Part shown: positions 29,027-37,759 of the stretch, piece after piece | How positions within the stretch are numbered: position 1 is the first letter of the stretch | Layout of the letters: each line of letters starts with the position of its first letter | Assembly: GCA_020848905.1 (NCBI GenBank) | Contig: JADLHG010000004.1 | Coordinates: 1 to 64,000, forward strand | Direction: 5' to 3' | Origin: Deltaproteobacteria bacterium | GTDB lineage: Bacteria > Myxococcota_A > Polyangia > GCA-2747355 > JADLHG01 | DNA: 64,000 nucleotides | Notes under the pieces: model-generated | Told to the model about the DNA's origin: nothing | The model's database searches: none | What the model saw: the letters and a program-made list of their open reading frames with translations, nothing else | Position numbers and translations under genes: made by a program

Positions 29027-30003
29027 CGAAACACCGCGTCCAACATCAGGCCGAGCACGATGACCGGGAGATAGACGAGGGACGCGAGAAAGAAGCGACG
29101 CGCCCACGTGGGTCCCGACGGTGCCCGCAGTCCGGCGAGCGCGAGGAGGAGCCAGCCAAGGCCCGCCGGCAGCGCCGCCGCCGTGTAGATCCACCCCGCC
29201 ACGCCGAGCGCGGGCAGGCTCAGACTGGCGGGCAGGAGGGCGGCGGTGAAGATCACGCACTGCGCGCGGGCCACCGTCTCGCCGAGCTCCTCGGGCACGA
29301 TCTTGATGCCGGCCCGGGTGTACTCGGCGCGACGGTAGATCGAGATGGCGAGGAAGTGGGGGAGCTGCCAGAGCGCCACCGTCAGAAAGAGCGCCCAGCC
29401 CGCGAGGTCGAGCCGTCCCGTGGCAGCCGTCCACCCCATGAGCGGGGGCATGGCGCCGGGGATCGCGCCGACCCACAGCGCCAGGTGGGTTTGCCGCTTG
29501 AGCGGGGTGTAGACCAGGACGTAGCTCAGTAGCGCGATGAGCGCGAGCAGGGCGGTGAGCCGATTCACCTGCGTCCACAGGAGCACCGTGGCCGCGACGG
29601 CCAGCACCGAACCCAGCGCCACCGCCGCCCCGGGGGCGAGACGTCCGTCGGGGAGGGGGCGCCGACGGGTCCGCTGCATCCGTCGGTCCAGGTCGCGCTC
29701 GAGGAACATGTTGAACGCGGCGGCGGCGGCGACCGCGAGCGCCGTGCCGAGGAGCGTTCCGATGATGGTGCCGACGCCGGGGCGAAGCGGGGCGACCCAC
29801 AGGCCGGCCGAGGCGGTCGCCACGCACATCAGCGTCACGCCCGGTTTGGTCAGGGCGAGCAGGTCCCGCGCGGTCGCCAGCGCGCGCGGGAGGGGTCGCG
29901 GCGCGGCGGCAGGCGCGCTCACGGCGGCCTCGGTCGCGTCCTCGGGCGGGATTGCCAGAGGCGAGAAATCCTCGCGCGAGCTCGAGCCGACGGCGCCGCT
30001 CAT
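29023..30003 (-). CDS. ctaB: Protoheme IX farnesyltransferase (heme O synthase)
   Basis: 326 residues from the ATG at 30003, which overlaps the ctaA stop by 4 nt; longer in-frame starts would run deep into ctaA. After a roughly 50-residue Pro/Ala-rich N-terminus come about nine membrane segments with the UbiA prenyltransferase motifs: LTKPGVTLMCV, NMFLERDLDRRMQRTRRRPLP (shortened here in meaning to the N-x4-D-x2-D pattern), VGAIPGAMPPLMGW and LPHFLAISIYRRAEYTRAG. It adds farnesyl to heme b to make heme O for heme-copper oxidases; the neighbouring CtaA converts heme O to heme A. Confidence 0.94.
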   Translation of the reverse strand: MSGAVGSSSREDFSPLAIPPEDATEAAVSAPAAAPRPLPRALATARDLLALTKPGVTLMCVATASAGLWVAPLRPGVGTIIGTLLGTALAVAAAAAFNMFLERDLDRRMQRTRRRPLPDGRLAPGAAVALGSVLAVAATVLLWTQVNRLTALLALIALLSYVLVYTPLKRQTHLALWVGAIPGAMPPLMGWTAATGRLDLAGWALFLTVALWQLPHFLAISIYRRAEYTRAGIKIVPEELGETVARAQCVIFTAALLPASLSLPALGVAGWIYTAAALPAGLGWLLLALAGLRAPSGPTWARRFFLASLVYLPVIVLGLMLDAVFR

Positions 30004-30944
30004 CCGGCGATTCCGCGGGCCCCGTGGGGCGGAGAGCTCCGTCGCGGGAGCGGCTGCCCCTCGGGCGCGAACGCCGGCGCCGGTCGCGTCCCGAGCGCCA
30101 TGAAGGACAAGGACAGGCACGCGAGGAGCAGGGCCCCGACGCCAAGGTGCGCGGTGACCTCCACGACGCCGATGCCGCTCGTAACCGACAGGATGCCGAG
30201 GATGATCTGGGTCAGCACGAGAACCGGCGCGGCGAGCGCCAGCGCGAGGAGGCCCTTACGGCCGCCGGCCAGCGCCTGCGTCGCCACGCTCCAGGCGGCG
30301 GCCACGACGAGCGCCGCGACCAGGACACCGACGTACCGGTGGAGCATGTGGAGCTGCGCCGGTCCCCAGGAAGACCAGGCCTGCCCGAGGCACCAGGGGA
30401 TGTCGGCCGAGCAGGCGCGGCCCGAATGGGTGTGACGGACCAGTCCGCCGAGGAGGATCTGCGCGTACACCGCGGCCGTGGTCCACCCGACGAGCGCCCG
30501 CTTTCCCGCGGAGTGGCTCCCCGGTGCGGGCGCCGTGCGCCACGCCGTGTAGATGAGCAAGACGAAGAAGATCATCGATAGCCCGAGGTGGGCCGTGGAG
30601 ACGGCCAGGGGCAACTTGAAGAGCACGGTGATCCCGCCGAGCGTGGCCTGGATGAGGACGGCTGCAAGCGCGAGCAGCCCGAGCCGGCGCAGGGCCGGGT
30701 CCACCGGCCGCGCCCGGAAGGCCAAGGCCGCGAGTCCCACGGTCATGAGGGCCACGAGGCCCGCGACCAGGCGGTGGGTGTGCTCGAAGCGGACCCCTCC
30801 GACCATCGCGGGCATCAGGCTGCCGTAGCAGAGCGGCCAGTCCGGGCAGGCGAGAGACGAGCCGGTGGGATTGACCGTCCCTCCCACGAGGAGGAGCAGA
30901 AAGGTGGCGGTCGAGGTTGCGAGCGCGAAACGGTGCACGAGCAT
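30000..30944 (-). CDS. ctaA: Heme A synthase (CtaA/COX15)
   Basis: 314 residues from the ATG at 30944, preceded by AGGGGT; longer in-frame starts lack support. Eight membrane segments with the duplicated CtaA layout. Heme-ligand His are in FEHTHRLVAG, STAHLGLSM, LHMLHRYVG and VTAHLGVGA. Two extracellular Cys pairs are present: SSLACPDWPLC (C33, C39) and GRACSADIPWC, so both redox loops are kept. It oxidises the heme O methyl group to formyl. It begins a run of overlapping genes (ctaA, ctaB, ABC ATPase, ABC permease, SCO-like). Confidence 0.94.
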   Translation of the reverse strand: MLVHRFALATSTATFLLLLVGGTVNPTGSSLACPDWPLCYGSLMPAMVGGVRFEHTHRLVAGLVALMTVGLAALAFRARPVDPALRRLGLLALAAVLIQATLGGITVLFKLPLAVSTAHLGLSMIFFVLLIYTAWRTAPAPGSHSAGKRALVGWTTAAVYAQILLGGLVRHTHSGRACSADIPWCLGQAWSSWGPAQLHMLHRYVGVLVAALVVAAAWSVATQALAGGRKGLLALALAAPVLVLTQIILGILSVTSGIGVVEVTAHLGVGALLLACLSLSFMALGTRPAPAFAPEGQPLPRRSSPPHGARGIAG

Positions 30945-31172
30945 GCAGTGCCGACCCCTGTGCGGCTGGAACCCGGCGCGCGGGTAATACCTCCGGTTGG
31001 TGCCGCTGGCCAGCGCTTTTCGCAACGGCGGCGGATCGTGACCCCGTTTCCCCCGTTCGCCGCCGGGTCCGCGGCCGCCTCGCTTGACCGGTCTGCGAGG
31101 GCGGTGCTATGAGCCGCCGAGCGTCGCGGGGATCGTAGGTCGTGGTTCCCCGAGCGACCGGGAGCGGGTGGT

Positions 31173-31553
31173 ATGGAGCGTTCGGCGCATCGGGTCGAGG
31201 TTTCGGTGAGCACCGAGTACGTCGCGGAGCGGTCCCGCCCCGCCGACGGGCTCTACTTCTTCGCCTACACAATCACGATCACGAACGAGGGGAGCACGCC
31301 GGTGCAGCTCCTCAGTCGTCACTGGGTGATCACCGACGCCGTGGGCCGGGTGGACGAGGTGCGCGGGCCGGGGGTCGTGGGACAGCAGCCGCTCCTCCTC
31401 CCCGGAGACAGCTTCACCTATACGAGTGGCTGCCCCCTCCCGACCCCCATCGGCGCCATGCGGGGGAGCTACCAGATGGTGGACGCCGACGGCGAGAGCT
31501 TCGAGGCGGAGATCCCGTCCTTCACGCTGGCCGAGACGCTCGCCATCAACTGA
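31173..31553 (+). CDS. apaG: ApaG domain protein (DUF525)
   Basis: 126 residues, the standard ApaG size. The beta-sandwich pattern is clear: FFAYTITITNEG, VQLLSRHWVITDAVGRVDEVRG, GVVGQQPLLLPGDSFTYTSG and GSYQMVDADGESFEAEIPSF. ApaG proteins are linked with diadenosine tetraphosphate and cobalt/magnesium phenotypes in enterobacteria, but the biochemical role is unresolved. It is divergent from ctaA across about 230 nt, in which no other gene is seen, and ends 28 nt before the convergent pruA stop. Confidence 0.93.
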   Translation: MERSAHRVEVSVSTEYVAERSRPADGLYFFAYTITITNEGSTPVQLLSRHWVITDAVGRVDEVRGPGVVGQQPLLLPGDSFTYTSGCPLPTPIGAMRGSYQMVDADGESFEAEIPSFTLAETLAIN

Positions 31554-31581
31554 CCGACGGCGCCCGAGGCCCTCGCGGCTG

Positions 31582-33213
31582 TCACGCCTCGCGCATGAAG
31601 GGGTAGCGGTAGTCCGTCGCGGGGACGAAGGTCTCCTTCACCGCGCGTGGCGAAACCCAGCGCATCAGGTTCAGGATGCTTCCCGCCTTGTCGTTGGTCC
31701 CCGACGCGCGGCCGCCCCCGAAGGGCTGCTGCCCCACGACGGCTCCCGTCGGCTTGTCGTTGACGTAGAAGTTCCCGGCGGCGAAGCGCAGGGTCTTGGC
31801 GGCCTGGCTCACGGCCCGACGGTCGTTCGCGAAGATGGCGCCCGTGAGGGCGTAGGGCGAGGTGTGGTTACAGACCTCGAGCGTCTCGGCGTAGCGCTCG
31901 TCCGGGTAGGCGTAGCAGGTCAAGACCGGTCCGAAGATCTCCTCTCGCATCAGGCGGAAGTCCGGTTGATCCGCGTGCACGAGCGTCGGGCGGATGAAGT
32001 ACCCCTGCGTCTCGTCGCACTCGCCACCGACGACGATCCGCGCGTCGCTCGCCCCGCGCGCGTGCTCGATGAAGCCGCGGATCTCCTCGAACGCTCCGCG
32101 GTCGATGACCGCCGCCATGAAGTTGCGGAAGTCGAGCGGGTTGCCCATCGGCAGGGCGCGAATCTCGTCCGCCAGGCGGTCGCGCAGGCGCGGGAACATC
32201 GACTTCGGCACGTAGAGCCGAGAGGCGGCCGAGCACTTCTGCCCCTGGTACTCGAACGCGCCCCGCAGGCAGTTGGCCACCACAGCCTCGAAATCGGCCG
32301 ACGGGTGCACGAAGATGAAGTCCTTGCCGCCGGTCTCGCCTACCACGCGCGGGTAGCTCTTGTAGCTCGCGATCTGCTCCCCGATGGTTCGCCACATCCC
32401 CTGGAAGACCTGCGTGCTCCCGGTGAAGTGGACCCCCGCCAGGTCCGGGTGGGTGAGCGCCGGCTGGCCGACCTGCCCCCCCGAGCCGGGCAAGAAGTTG
32501 ATCACGCCCGGCGGAAGCCCCGCCTCCACGAGCAGCTTCATGATGAAGTGGCCGGAGTAGACGGCGGTGGAGGCCGGCTTCCAGAGGACGGTGTTGCCCA
32601 TCAGCGCGGGCGCCGTCGGCAGATTCCCGGCGATCGAGGTGAAGTTGAAGGGAGTGACGGCGAAGACGAAGCCCTCGAGAGGCCGGTGGTCCAGGTAGTT
32701 CCAGACCCCCGCCGACGAGAGCGGCTGCTCGGCCATCAGCTGCGTGGCGAAGAAGGCGTTGAAGCGGAAGAAATCGACGAGCTCGCAGGAGGCGTCGATC
32801 TCCGCCTGGTGCGCCGTCTTGCTCTGCCCGAGCATCGTCGCCGCGTTCAGGATCGGCCGGTACTTCGTCGCGAGGAGCTCCGCGGCCCGGAGGAAGATGG
32901 CCAGACGGGCCTCCCACGGCGTCGCCGCCCATTCCCCGTGCGCGCGCGCCGCGGCGATGGCCGCGTGCTGCACGTGCTCGGCCGAGGCCTGGTGGAAGCG
33001 CGCCAGCCGATGGCGGTGGTCGTGCGGACATACCGCGTAGCCGAGCTTCCCGGTCGTGACCTCCTTGCCATCGACGAAGAGCGGGATCTCGAGCTCGTCC
33101 TGGAGCAGCCGCTCGAGCTGCGCCTTGAGCGCCGACCGCTCGGGAGAGCCCGGTGCATACGAGAGCACCGGCTCGTTCACGGGAGGCGGAACCTTGAGGA
33201 TCGCATCGGTCAT
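31582..33213 (-). CDS. pruA: L-glutamate gamma-semialdehyde dehydrogenase (P5C dehydrogenase)
   Basis: 543 residues, the length of the stand-alone P5CDH group. It has the aldehyde dehydrogenase features FAVTPFNFTSIAGNLP, NTVLWKPA, the NAD loop VHFTGSTQVFQG, the general-base Glu in VGETGGKDF and the nucleophile Cys in YQGQKCSAASRLY. The C-terminal QPFGGGRASGTNDKAG is typical of this enzyme. It oxidises glutamate semialdehyde (from P5C) to glutamate in proline catabolism. No proline dehydrogenase (PutA/PRODH) is in the window. Confidence 0.95.
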   Translation of the reverse strand: MTDAILKVPPPVNEPVLSYAPGSPERSALKAQLERLLQDELEIPLFVDGKEVTTGKLGYAVCPHDHRHRLARFHQASAEHVQHAAIAAARAHGEWAATPWEARLAIFLRAAELLATKYRPILNAATMLGQSKTAHQAEIDASCELVDFFRFNAFFATQLMAEQPLSSAGVWNYLDHRPLEGFVFAVTPFNFTSIAGNLPTAPALMGNTVLWKPASTAVYSGHFIMKLLVEAGLPPGVINFLPGSGGQVGQPALTHPDLAGVHFTGSTQVFQGMWRTIGEQIASYKSYPRVVGETGGKDFIFVHPSADFEAVVANCLRGAFEYQGQKCSAASRLYVPKSMFPRLRDRLADEIRALPMGNPLDFRNFMAAVIDRGAFEEIRGFIEHARGASDARIVVGGECDETQGYFIRPTLVHADQPDFRLMREEIFGPVLTCYAYPDERYAETLEVCNHTSPYALTGAIFANDRRAVSQAAKTLRFAAGNFYVNDKPTGAVVGQQPFGGGRASGTNDKAGSILNLMRWVSPRAVKETFVPATDYRYPFMREA

Positions 33214-33269
33214 CGTCGCCCTCTCTTCGCAGAGCTCGAGAGGGGCCTACCACGGCCGTTTCGGGTGGG

Positions 33270-34439
33270 TCAACGGATGCTCGGCGTGGATCCGGTCTTC
33301 AGGCGGCGCATCAGCCGGGTGAACCAGCCGGCCTCGGAATAGACCTGCTGCACGAGGCTCAGCACCTCGGGACCCTCGAGCCCGGACCCGGTGCGGCGCG
33401 GGGAGCCCCCGATGTCCGCCGAGCCGCCCCAGCGGTTCTCGTTTTCGGGCCTCCCCTCGGCACGCGGGTCCTTCAGGTTCAACGCCGTATAGAGGTCTTC
33501 GAGGGTGCGCGGCAGGAAGGGGTCGACCTGGCGCAGCGTGAAGCGGCCGCCGCCGAGGTCGAGGACGATCACCCCGACCTGCTTCTCGTAGCGCTCCTTG
33601 AGCAGGTCTTCGACCGCGTAGATCCCCTGCTGCGACTGGCAGAGGAACGCGAGCTTGCGCTGCCCGATCGGCAGGCGCGCGACCTCCTTGAGGTCGAGGA
33701 GCCGCGCGAGGTAGCCCGCCGGGAAGAGGAGCTCGTCGAGGTACTCGAGGCGACCTCGGGTGTAGGCGGTGAAGTCCATCGTGGCCCACTCGCCACGCGC
33801 CTTGAGCCGTCGCTCGTCGGACATCGCGGCGTCGATGCGGCCCTTCTGCTCGCGGTATTGCGCCTCGGAGAAGCCGGTGAGGACCCGCATGTGGAGCCCG
33901 TGGCCGTCGATGACCCCTTGCACGCGCACGAAGGGCATCACCTCCCCGAGGAGCTGCGCGTCGTCCTTCAGGAGCTCGGTGTGGTTCATGAGGAGCCACG
34001 CGGCGAGCAGCGCATCCAGGTCTGGATCGTTCACGTAGAGCTGCCAGTCCCCGTCGTCGAGAGGCAGCCCGTCGAGGAGCATCACGGCGGCCTGTTCGCA
34101 CGTGGCGAGGGTGAAGGCGCGCACGCACCCCGCGTGATGATCGAGCGAGTACTGCCGCGACTCGTTGTCGAAGAAGGGGGCCTCCACGTAGGCACCGTCG
34201 AGGAAGATCGTCTGGTTGGCGTACCTCCGACGGGTCTGGCTCGTGACCTCCAGCCCGCGCTCGACCATGAGGGAGATGTTCGGCGCGTTCACGCACGCGA
34301 GACCCTGCGCCCCTGCGCGGAGGACTCCGTGGTAGCGCGCCGCCCGCTCCGAGGAGGGGGGCACGCCGTTGCCGCCGTCCCCATCGGCCTGCGCGGGCTC
34401 GGACTCGCTGGGGCTGCGCGTATCAGGGCTGTCGGCCAT
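33270..34439 (-). CDS. Putative DHH-type phosphoesterase-like protein
   Basis: 389 residues; the first 35 or so are low complexity. I do not recognise it by name, but it shows DHH-superfamily-like elements: QYSLDHHAGCVR (DHH), YVNDPDLDALLAAWLLMNH (an Asp-rich metal motif) and a C-terminal RWGGSADIGGSPRRTGSGL that recalls the GGGH-type DHHA1 substrate loop. DHH proteins hydrolyse phosphodiester or pyrophosphate bonds (RecJ, NrnA, GdpP, family II pyrophosphatase). It follows the 34513-35778 gene by 73 nt on the same strand and probably shares its transcript. Whether the metal ligands are complete cannot be judged without a structure-based alignment. Confidence 0.5.
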   Translation of the reverse strand: MADSPDTRSPSESEPAQADGDGGNGVPPSSERAARYHGVLRAGAQGLACVNAPNISLMVERGLEVTSQTRRRYANQTIFLDGAYVEAPFFDNESRQYSLDHHAGCVRAFTLATCEQAAVMLLDGLPLDDGDWQLYVNDPDLDALLAAWLLMNHTELLKDDAQLLGEVMPFVRVQGVIDGHGLHMRVLTGFSEAQYREQKGRIDAAMSDERRLKARGEWATMDFTAYTRGRLEYLDELLFPAGYLARLLDLKEVARLPIGQRKLAFLCQSQQGIYAVEDLLKERYEKQVGVIVLDLGGGRFTLRQVDPFLPRTLEDLYTALNLKDPRAEGRPENENRWGGSADIGGSPRRTGSGLEGPEVLSLVQQVYSEAGWFTRLMRRLKTGSTPSIR

Positions 34440-34512
34440 GTTCCCCTACGGCCCGAGTATTTCACGGAGTTCGGTGCTTGGCTACGGGCTGCGGAAGGGC
34501 CCCGCGACGGGC

Positions 34513-35778
34513 CTACGAGACGAGCGAGACGCCGCCCAGGATGGGGGGGGGCGACTCCGACCAGTCGGGGCTGGCCACCTCGAACGAGGCGTCGGTGGGC
34601 ATGTTGAAGAGCCCCCGCAAGAGCCGGTCCATCGTGTCGGGCATGTACTTGACCCAGAGTTTGATCGGCACGTCCGCGACCGGCTCGACGCGCGGGGAGA
34701 GGCAGAGCGCCAGGATGTAGTCCATCAGGTAGAAGACGCTGGTCGCCAGGTGCGCGTTGTACTCGCGGTTGGAGCGCTGTTCGAGGATGCGGTCCTCGTG
34801 CATGCTGCGGCCGATCTCCGACTCGAGGAAGTCCTGGTAGCTCGAGACGATGATCTCCAGCAGCACGTGGTCCTCGGCGGAGTCGAGGAACTCGTGATAG
34901 GTCTGCACGAGCTTGTCGGGGTCGAAGCCGCGGCTCGCCAGCACCTTCAGGTTCTCGCCCGCCGGGGGGGTCGCGGCGAGGAGCGCGCGCGGGATCATGT
35001 GCGCCACGCGCAGGTTGATCGCGTTGTAGCGCCCGGTGTGGTGCTCCTGCTCGAGCAGACTGCACGACGGGTTCGCCTCGAGCGCCCGGATCAGTCGCTC
35101 GAACTGGTCCCCCTCGGCGATGACCTTGATACCGACCACGTCGGGAATGGAGAGGATCGGGAACTCGGCCTGGATCGTGCCGCGCCGGATCATCTTCAGC
35201 AGCCGTCGCTCGGCGTCGAGGAACTCCGCCACCTGCTCTTCCTGCGGTGTGATGAGCTGATGCTTGGGGATACCCAGCCGCTTCGCTCGCTCCTCGGCGA
35301 GAGCGTCGGCGTTGGCCCGGATGCGCTCGAACATGTAGTCGACGATTCGCCGGCTCCCTTTCTCGGCGATACGGCGGAAACGCTTGATGCGGCTCGAGCC
35401 GACGTACTGCGGGTGCCCCCCCACCTCGTTGTAGTAGACGCGCCCGTCGAAGGGGGTCTCGCGGTAGTAGTCTTCGCTGAACGTCCGGTAGATGGCGAAG
35501 AGCTCTTCGATGCGCTCGTTGGTGTAGAGCGGCGTGCGAACGACGAAGTCCTTGATCTCGCCCTTGGTCTTCGCGATGAAGCTCTTTGGCGGTTGCCCGT
35601 AGAGTTCGGTCAGGAGCTGCGTGAAGAGGTGGTGCACCCAGAGGCGCGAGATGTAGGAGTTGAAGTTGACGATCTTCTTGAGCGTCGCCACATCCTCTGG
35701 GTCGGGGCGGTTCACGACCCAGCGAGAGACCACCTCGGCCAGCTCGACCCGGTGGACAAAACTCTCTAGATATAGCAT
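34513..35778 (-). CDS. Unknown protein with RelA/SpoT-like nucleotidyltransferase features
   Basis: 421 residues. The N-terminal 150 residues are helical (LKKIVNFNSYISRLWVHHLF). The middle resembles the (p)ppGpp synthetase fold: RIKRFRRIAEKG (basic substrate-type helix), FPILSIPDVVGIKVIAEGD (strand with a D-x-x-G pattern), HHTGRYNAINLRVA (like the NGYxSxH strand) and DHVLLEIIVSSYQDFL followed by EIGRSMHED (like the ExQxRT...E-x-x-H stretch). This is motif-level similarity; catalytic residues may differ, so it could make a different nucleotide or be inactive. It is divergently placed from a HAD phosphatase and upstream of a DHH-like gene. Confidence 0.5.
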   Translation of the reverse strand: MLYLESFVHRVELAEVVSRWVVNRPDPEDVATLKKIVNFNSYISRLWVHHLFTQLLTELYGQPPKSFIAKTKGEIKDFVVRTPLYTNERIEELFAIYRTFSEDYYRETPFDGRVYYNEVGGHPQYVGSSRIKRFRRIAEKGSRRIVDYMFERIRANADALAEERAKRLGIPKHQLITPQEEQVAEFLDAERRLLKMIRRGTIQAEFPILSIPDVVGIKVIAEGDQFERLIRALEANPSCSLLEQEHHTGRYNAINLRVAHMIPRALLAATPPAGENLKVLASRGFDPDKLVQTYHEFLDSAEDHVLLEIIVSSYQDFLESEIGRSMHEDRILEQRSNREYNAHLATSVFYLMDYILALCLSPRVEPVADVPIKLWVKYMPDTMDRLLRGLFNMPTDASFEVASPDWSESPPPILGGVSLVS

Positions 35779-35829
35779 TGGTGTGAACTAACATTTTTGG
35801 GTCCCTGCTGTCGAGCACAAGGCAGGCTG

Positions 35830-36516
35830 ATGATGCGCAAGGCCAGCGACCGCCAGGTGGCCCACGACCTGATCGCCTTCGACGTGGATGGAACGCTCGT
35901 CGGACACCCGGAGGGGAAGGTGGTCTGGGAGCTGCTCAACCACCACTTCGGCGGCGATGGCACCGTCAACCGGCGTCGCTTCGACGCCTTTCGCGGCGGC
36001 CACATCACGTATGCCGAGTGGGTCGACCTCGACGTCGAGGGCTGGCTGGCCGCGCGTGCGACGCGGGCTCAGATCGCGAACGTCATCCTCGAGCAGCTCT
36101 CGCTCATGGCGGGTGTCGCAGAGACGCTCGCGGAGCTGCGCGGGCGCGGCTACCGGCTGGCGATCATCAGCGGCACGCTGGACCTGACGCTCGAGCTGCT
36201 CCTCGGCGACCACGCCTTCGACGCGGTCTTTGCAAACCGGATCTGGTTCGATCGCCGGGGCTACATCGAGGGGTGGGCTGCGACCCCCTTCGACATGGCG
36301 GGCAAGGCTCTGGCCCTGCGCCACCTCTGCCAGACCCTGGCCGTGCCGCTCGAGCGCACGGTCTTCGTCGGAGACAACGTCAACGACCTCGACGCGATGC
36401 GGACGGCGGGCCTCGCGGTGGCCTACGAGCCGAAGCACGGGGAGGTGGAAGCGGCGGCGAGGCACGTGATCCACTCCGACCTGCGCCGCCTCCTGGCGCT
36501 GCTCGAGACGGCGTAG
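35830..36516 (+). CDS. HAD-superfamily phosphatase, SerB/HAD-IB type
   Basis: 228 residues from the first of two adjacent ATG codons (35830, 35833). HAD motifs are complete: motif I LIAFDVDGTLVG (D18, D20), motif II LAIISGTLDL, motif III Lys in MAGKALALR and motif IV VFVGDNVNDLDAMR. The cap insertion (about 35-90) and the ISGT motif fit phosphoserine-phosphatase-like HADs, but the substrate is uncertain. Its TAG is immediately followed by the ATG of the CofD-like gene, so the two are co-transcribed. Confidence 0.85.
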   Translation: MMRKASDRQVAHDLIAFDVDGTLVGHPEGKVVWELLNHHFGGDGTVNRRRFDAFRGGHITYAEWVDLDVEGWLAARATRAQIANVILEQLSLMAGVAETLAELRGRGYRLAIISGTLDLTLELLLGDHAFDAVFANRIWFDRRGYIEGWAATPFDMAGKALALRHLCQTLAVPLERTVFVGDNVNDLDAMRTAGLAVAYEPKHGEVEAAARHVIHSDLRRLLALLETA

Positions 36517-37743
36517 ATGGCCTACCACGAGACCAAGGAAGGGCCGGTCACGCAGGTGAGGCTGCGGCACTCGATCGAGCTCCCGGCGTATCGCAAGGTG
36601 GAGTACCACCGGCAGCACCCGGCCGAGGGCCCGTCGATGGTGCTCCTGTCGGGGGGCAGCGGGGCGCGCGCTCTTTCGGAGACGCTGATCCAGTACACGC
36701 ATCGATCGGTGCACGTCCTGCCGACCTTCGACGACGGCGGGTCGAGTCGCGAGCTGCGGCAGAAACTGGGCATGCCTCCGCCCGGCGACCTCCGCAACCG
36801 GCTCATGGCGCTCTCGGACATGAGCATGCGCGGTAATCCCGCCGTGAGTCGGCTCTTCCGGACCCGCCTGCCCGCGGAAGGGACGGCCGAGGCGCTGCGG
36901 CAGGAGCTCGACTCCTTTCTCGACGAGCGGCACCCGCAGATGAAGCGCATCGAGCCGCGCTACCGTCGCATCATCCTCAAGCACCTCGAGCGTTTCGTCG
37001 GGCAGATGCCCGGGGACTTCGACCTGCGCGGGGGGAACCTGGGCAACTTCGTCATCGCCGGCGCGTTTCTCGCGGTCGGAGATCTGGAGTCGGTGATCTT
37101 CGAGTTCTCGGCGCTCGCCGCGGTCCGCGGGGAGGTCTACCCGGTCTGCTGCGGCGGCGACTACCACCTCCTCGGCGAGCTCGACGACGGTTCGACCTGG
37201 GTCGGGCAGGCCCGCCTCACCGGGCAGCCGCATGCGCCCATCCGGCGCCTGGCCATCGTGGAGCAGGGCGAGGAGGGGTGGGTCGAGGTTCATCCTGCGT
37301 TGAACCCGCATGTCGAACGCGCGCTCCGCTCCACGTCGCTCGTGGCCTATACGATGGGGAGCTTCTACACCAGCCTGGTCTCGAACCTGATCGTGGGCGA
37401 CCTGGGGCGCGTGATCCGCGAGACGCGGCGTCCCAAGGTCTTCGTGGCGAACCTGCTGCGCGACGAGGAGACGCCTGGGATGACGGTCAGCGGCATGCTC
37501 ACCGAGCTCCACCGCTACCTTTGCGCCTCCGACCCGAGCCCGGGGGGCATGGCCGATTACGTGCACTACGTGCTCGTAGGGACCCACGGCCCGAGCGACG
37601 CCGGCGGCTACGTGCCCGTCGACCTGGAGGCGATTGCGGAGATGGGGGTCGAGCCCATCGTCTTGCCCGTGGAGGCGCAGCCGATGGGGCAGGGGATGCA
37701 CGAGCCGGGAGTCGTCGCGTCGGTGCTCCTCTCGCTCTGCTGA
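36517..37743 (+). CDS. CofD/YvcK-like family protein
   Basis: 408 residues. The family patterns are clear: VLLSGGSGARALSETL, VLPTFDDGGSSRELRQKLGM followed by PPPGDLRNRLMALSD, GNLGNFVIAGAFLAVGD, and YTMGSFYTSLVSNLIVG. CofD transfers phospholactate to a deazaflavin; YvcK/GlmR-type relatives bind UDP-sugars and control cell-wall and central carbon flux. The linked HAD phosphatase and absence of other F420 genes favour a YvcK-type or unknown role. The first 40 residues are a family-atypical extension (VEYHRQHPAEGPS). Confidence 0.85.
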   Translation: MAYHETKEGPVTQVRLRHSIELPAYRKVEYHRQHPAEGPSMVLLSGGSGARALSETLIQYTHRSVHVLPTFDDGGSSRELRQKLGMPPPGDLRNRLMALSDMSMRGNPAVSRLFRTRLPAEGTAEALRQELDSFLDERHPQMKRIEPRYRRIILKHLERFVGQMPGDFDLRGGNLGNFVIAGAFLAVGDLESVIFEFSALAAVRGEVYPVCCGGDYHLLGELDDGSTWVGQARLTGQPHAPIRRLAIVEQGEEGWVEVHPALNPHVERALRSTSLVAYTMGSFYTSLVSNLIVGDLGRVIRETRRPKVFVANLLRDEETPGMTVSGMLTELHRYLCASDPSPGGMADYVHYVLVGTHGPSDAGGYVPVDLEAIAEMGVEPIVLPVEAQPMGQGMHEPGVVASVLLSLC

Positions 37744-37759
37744 TCCTCCGGGCGGGGCC

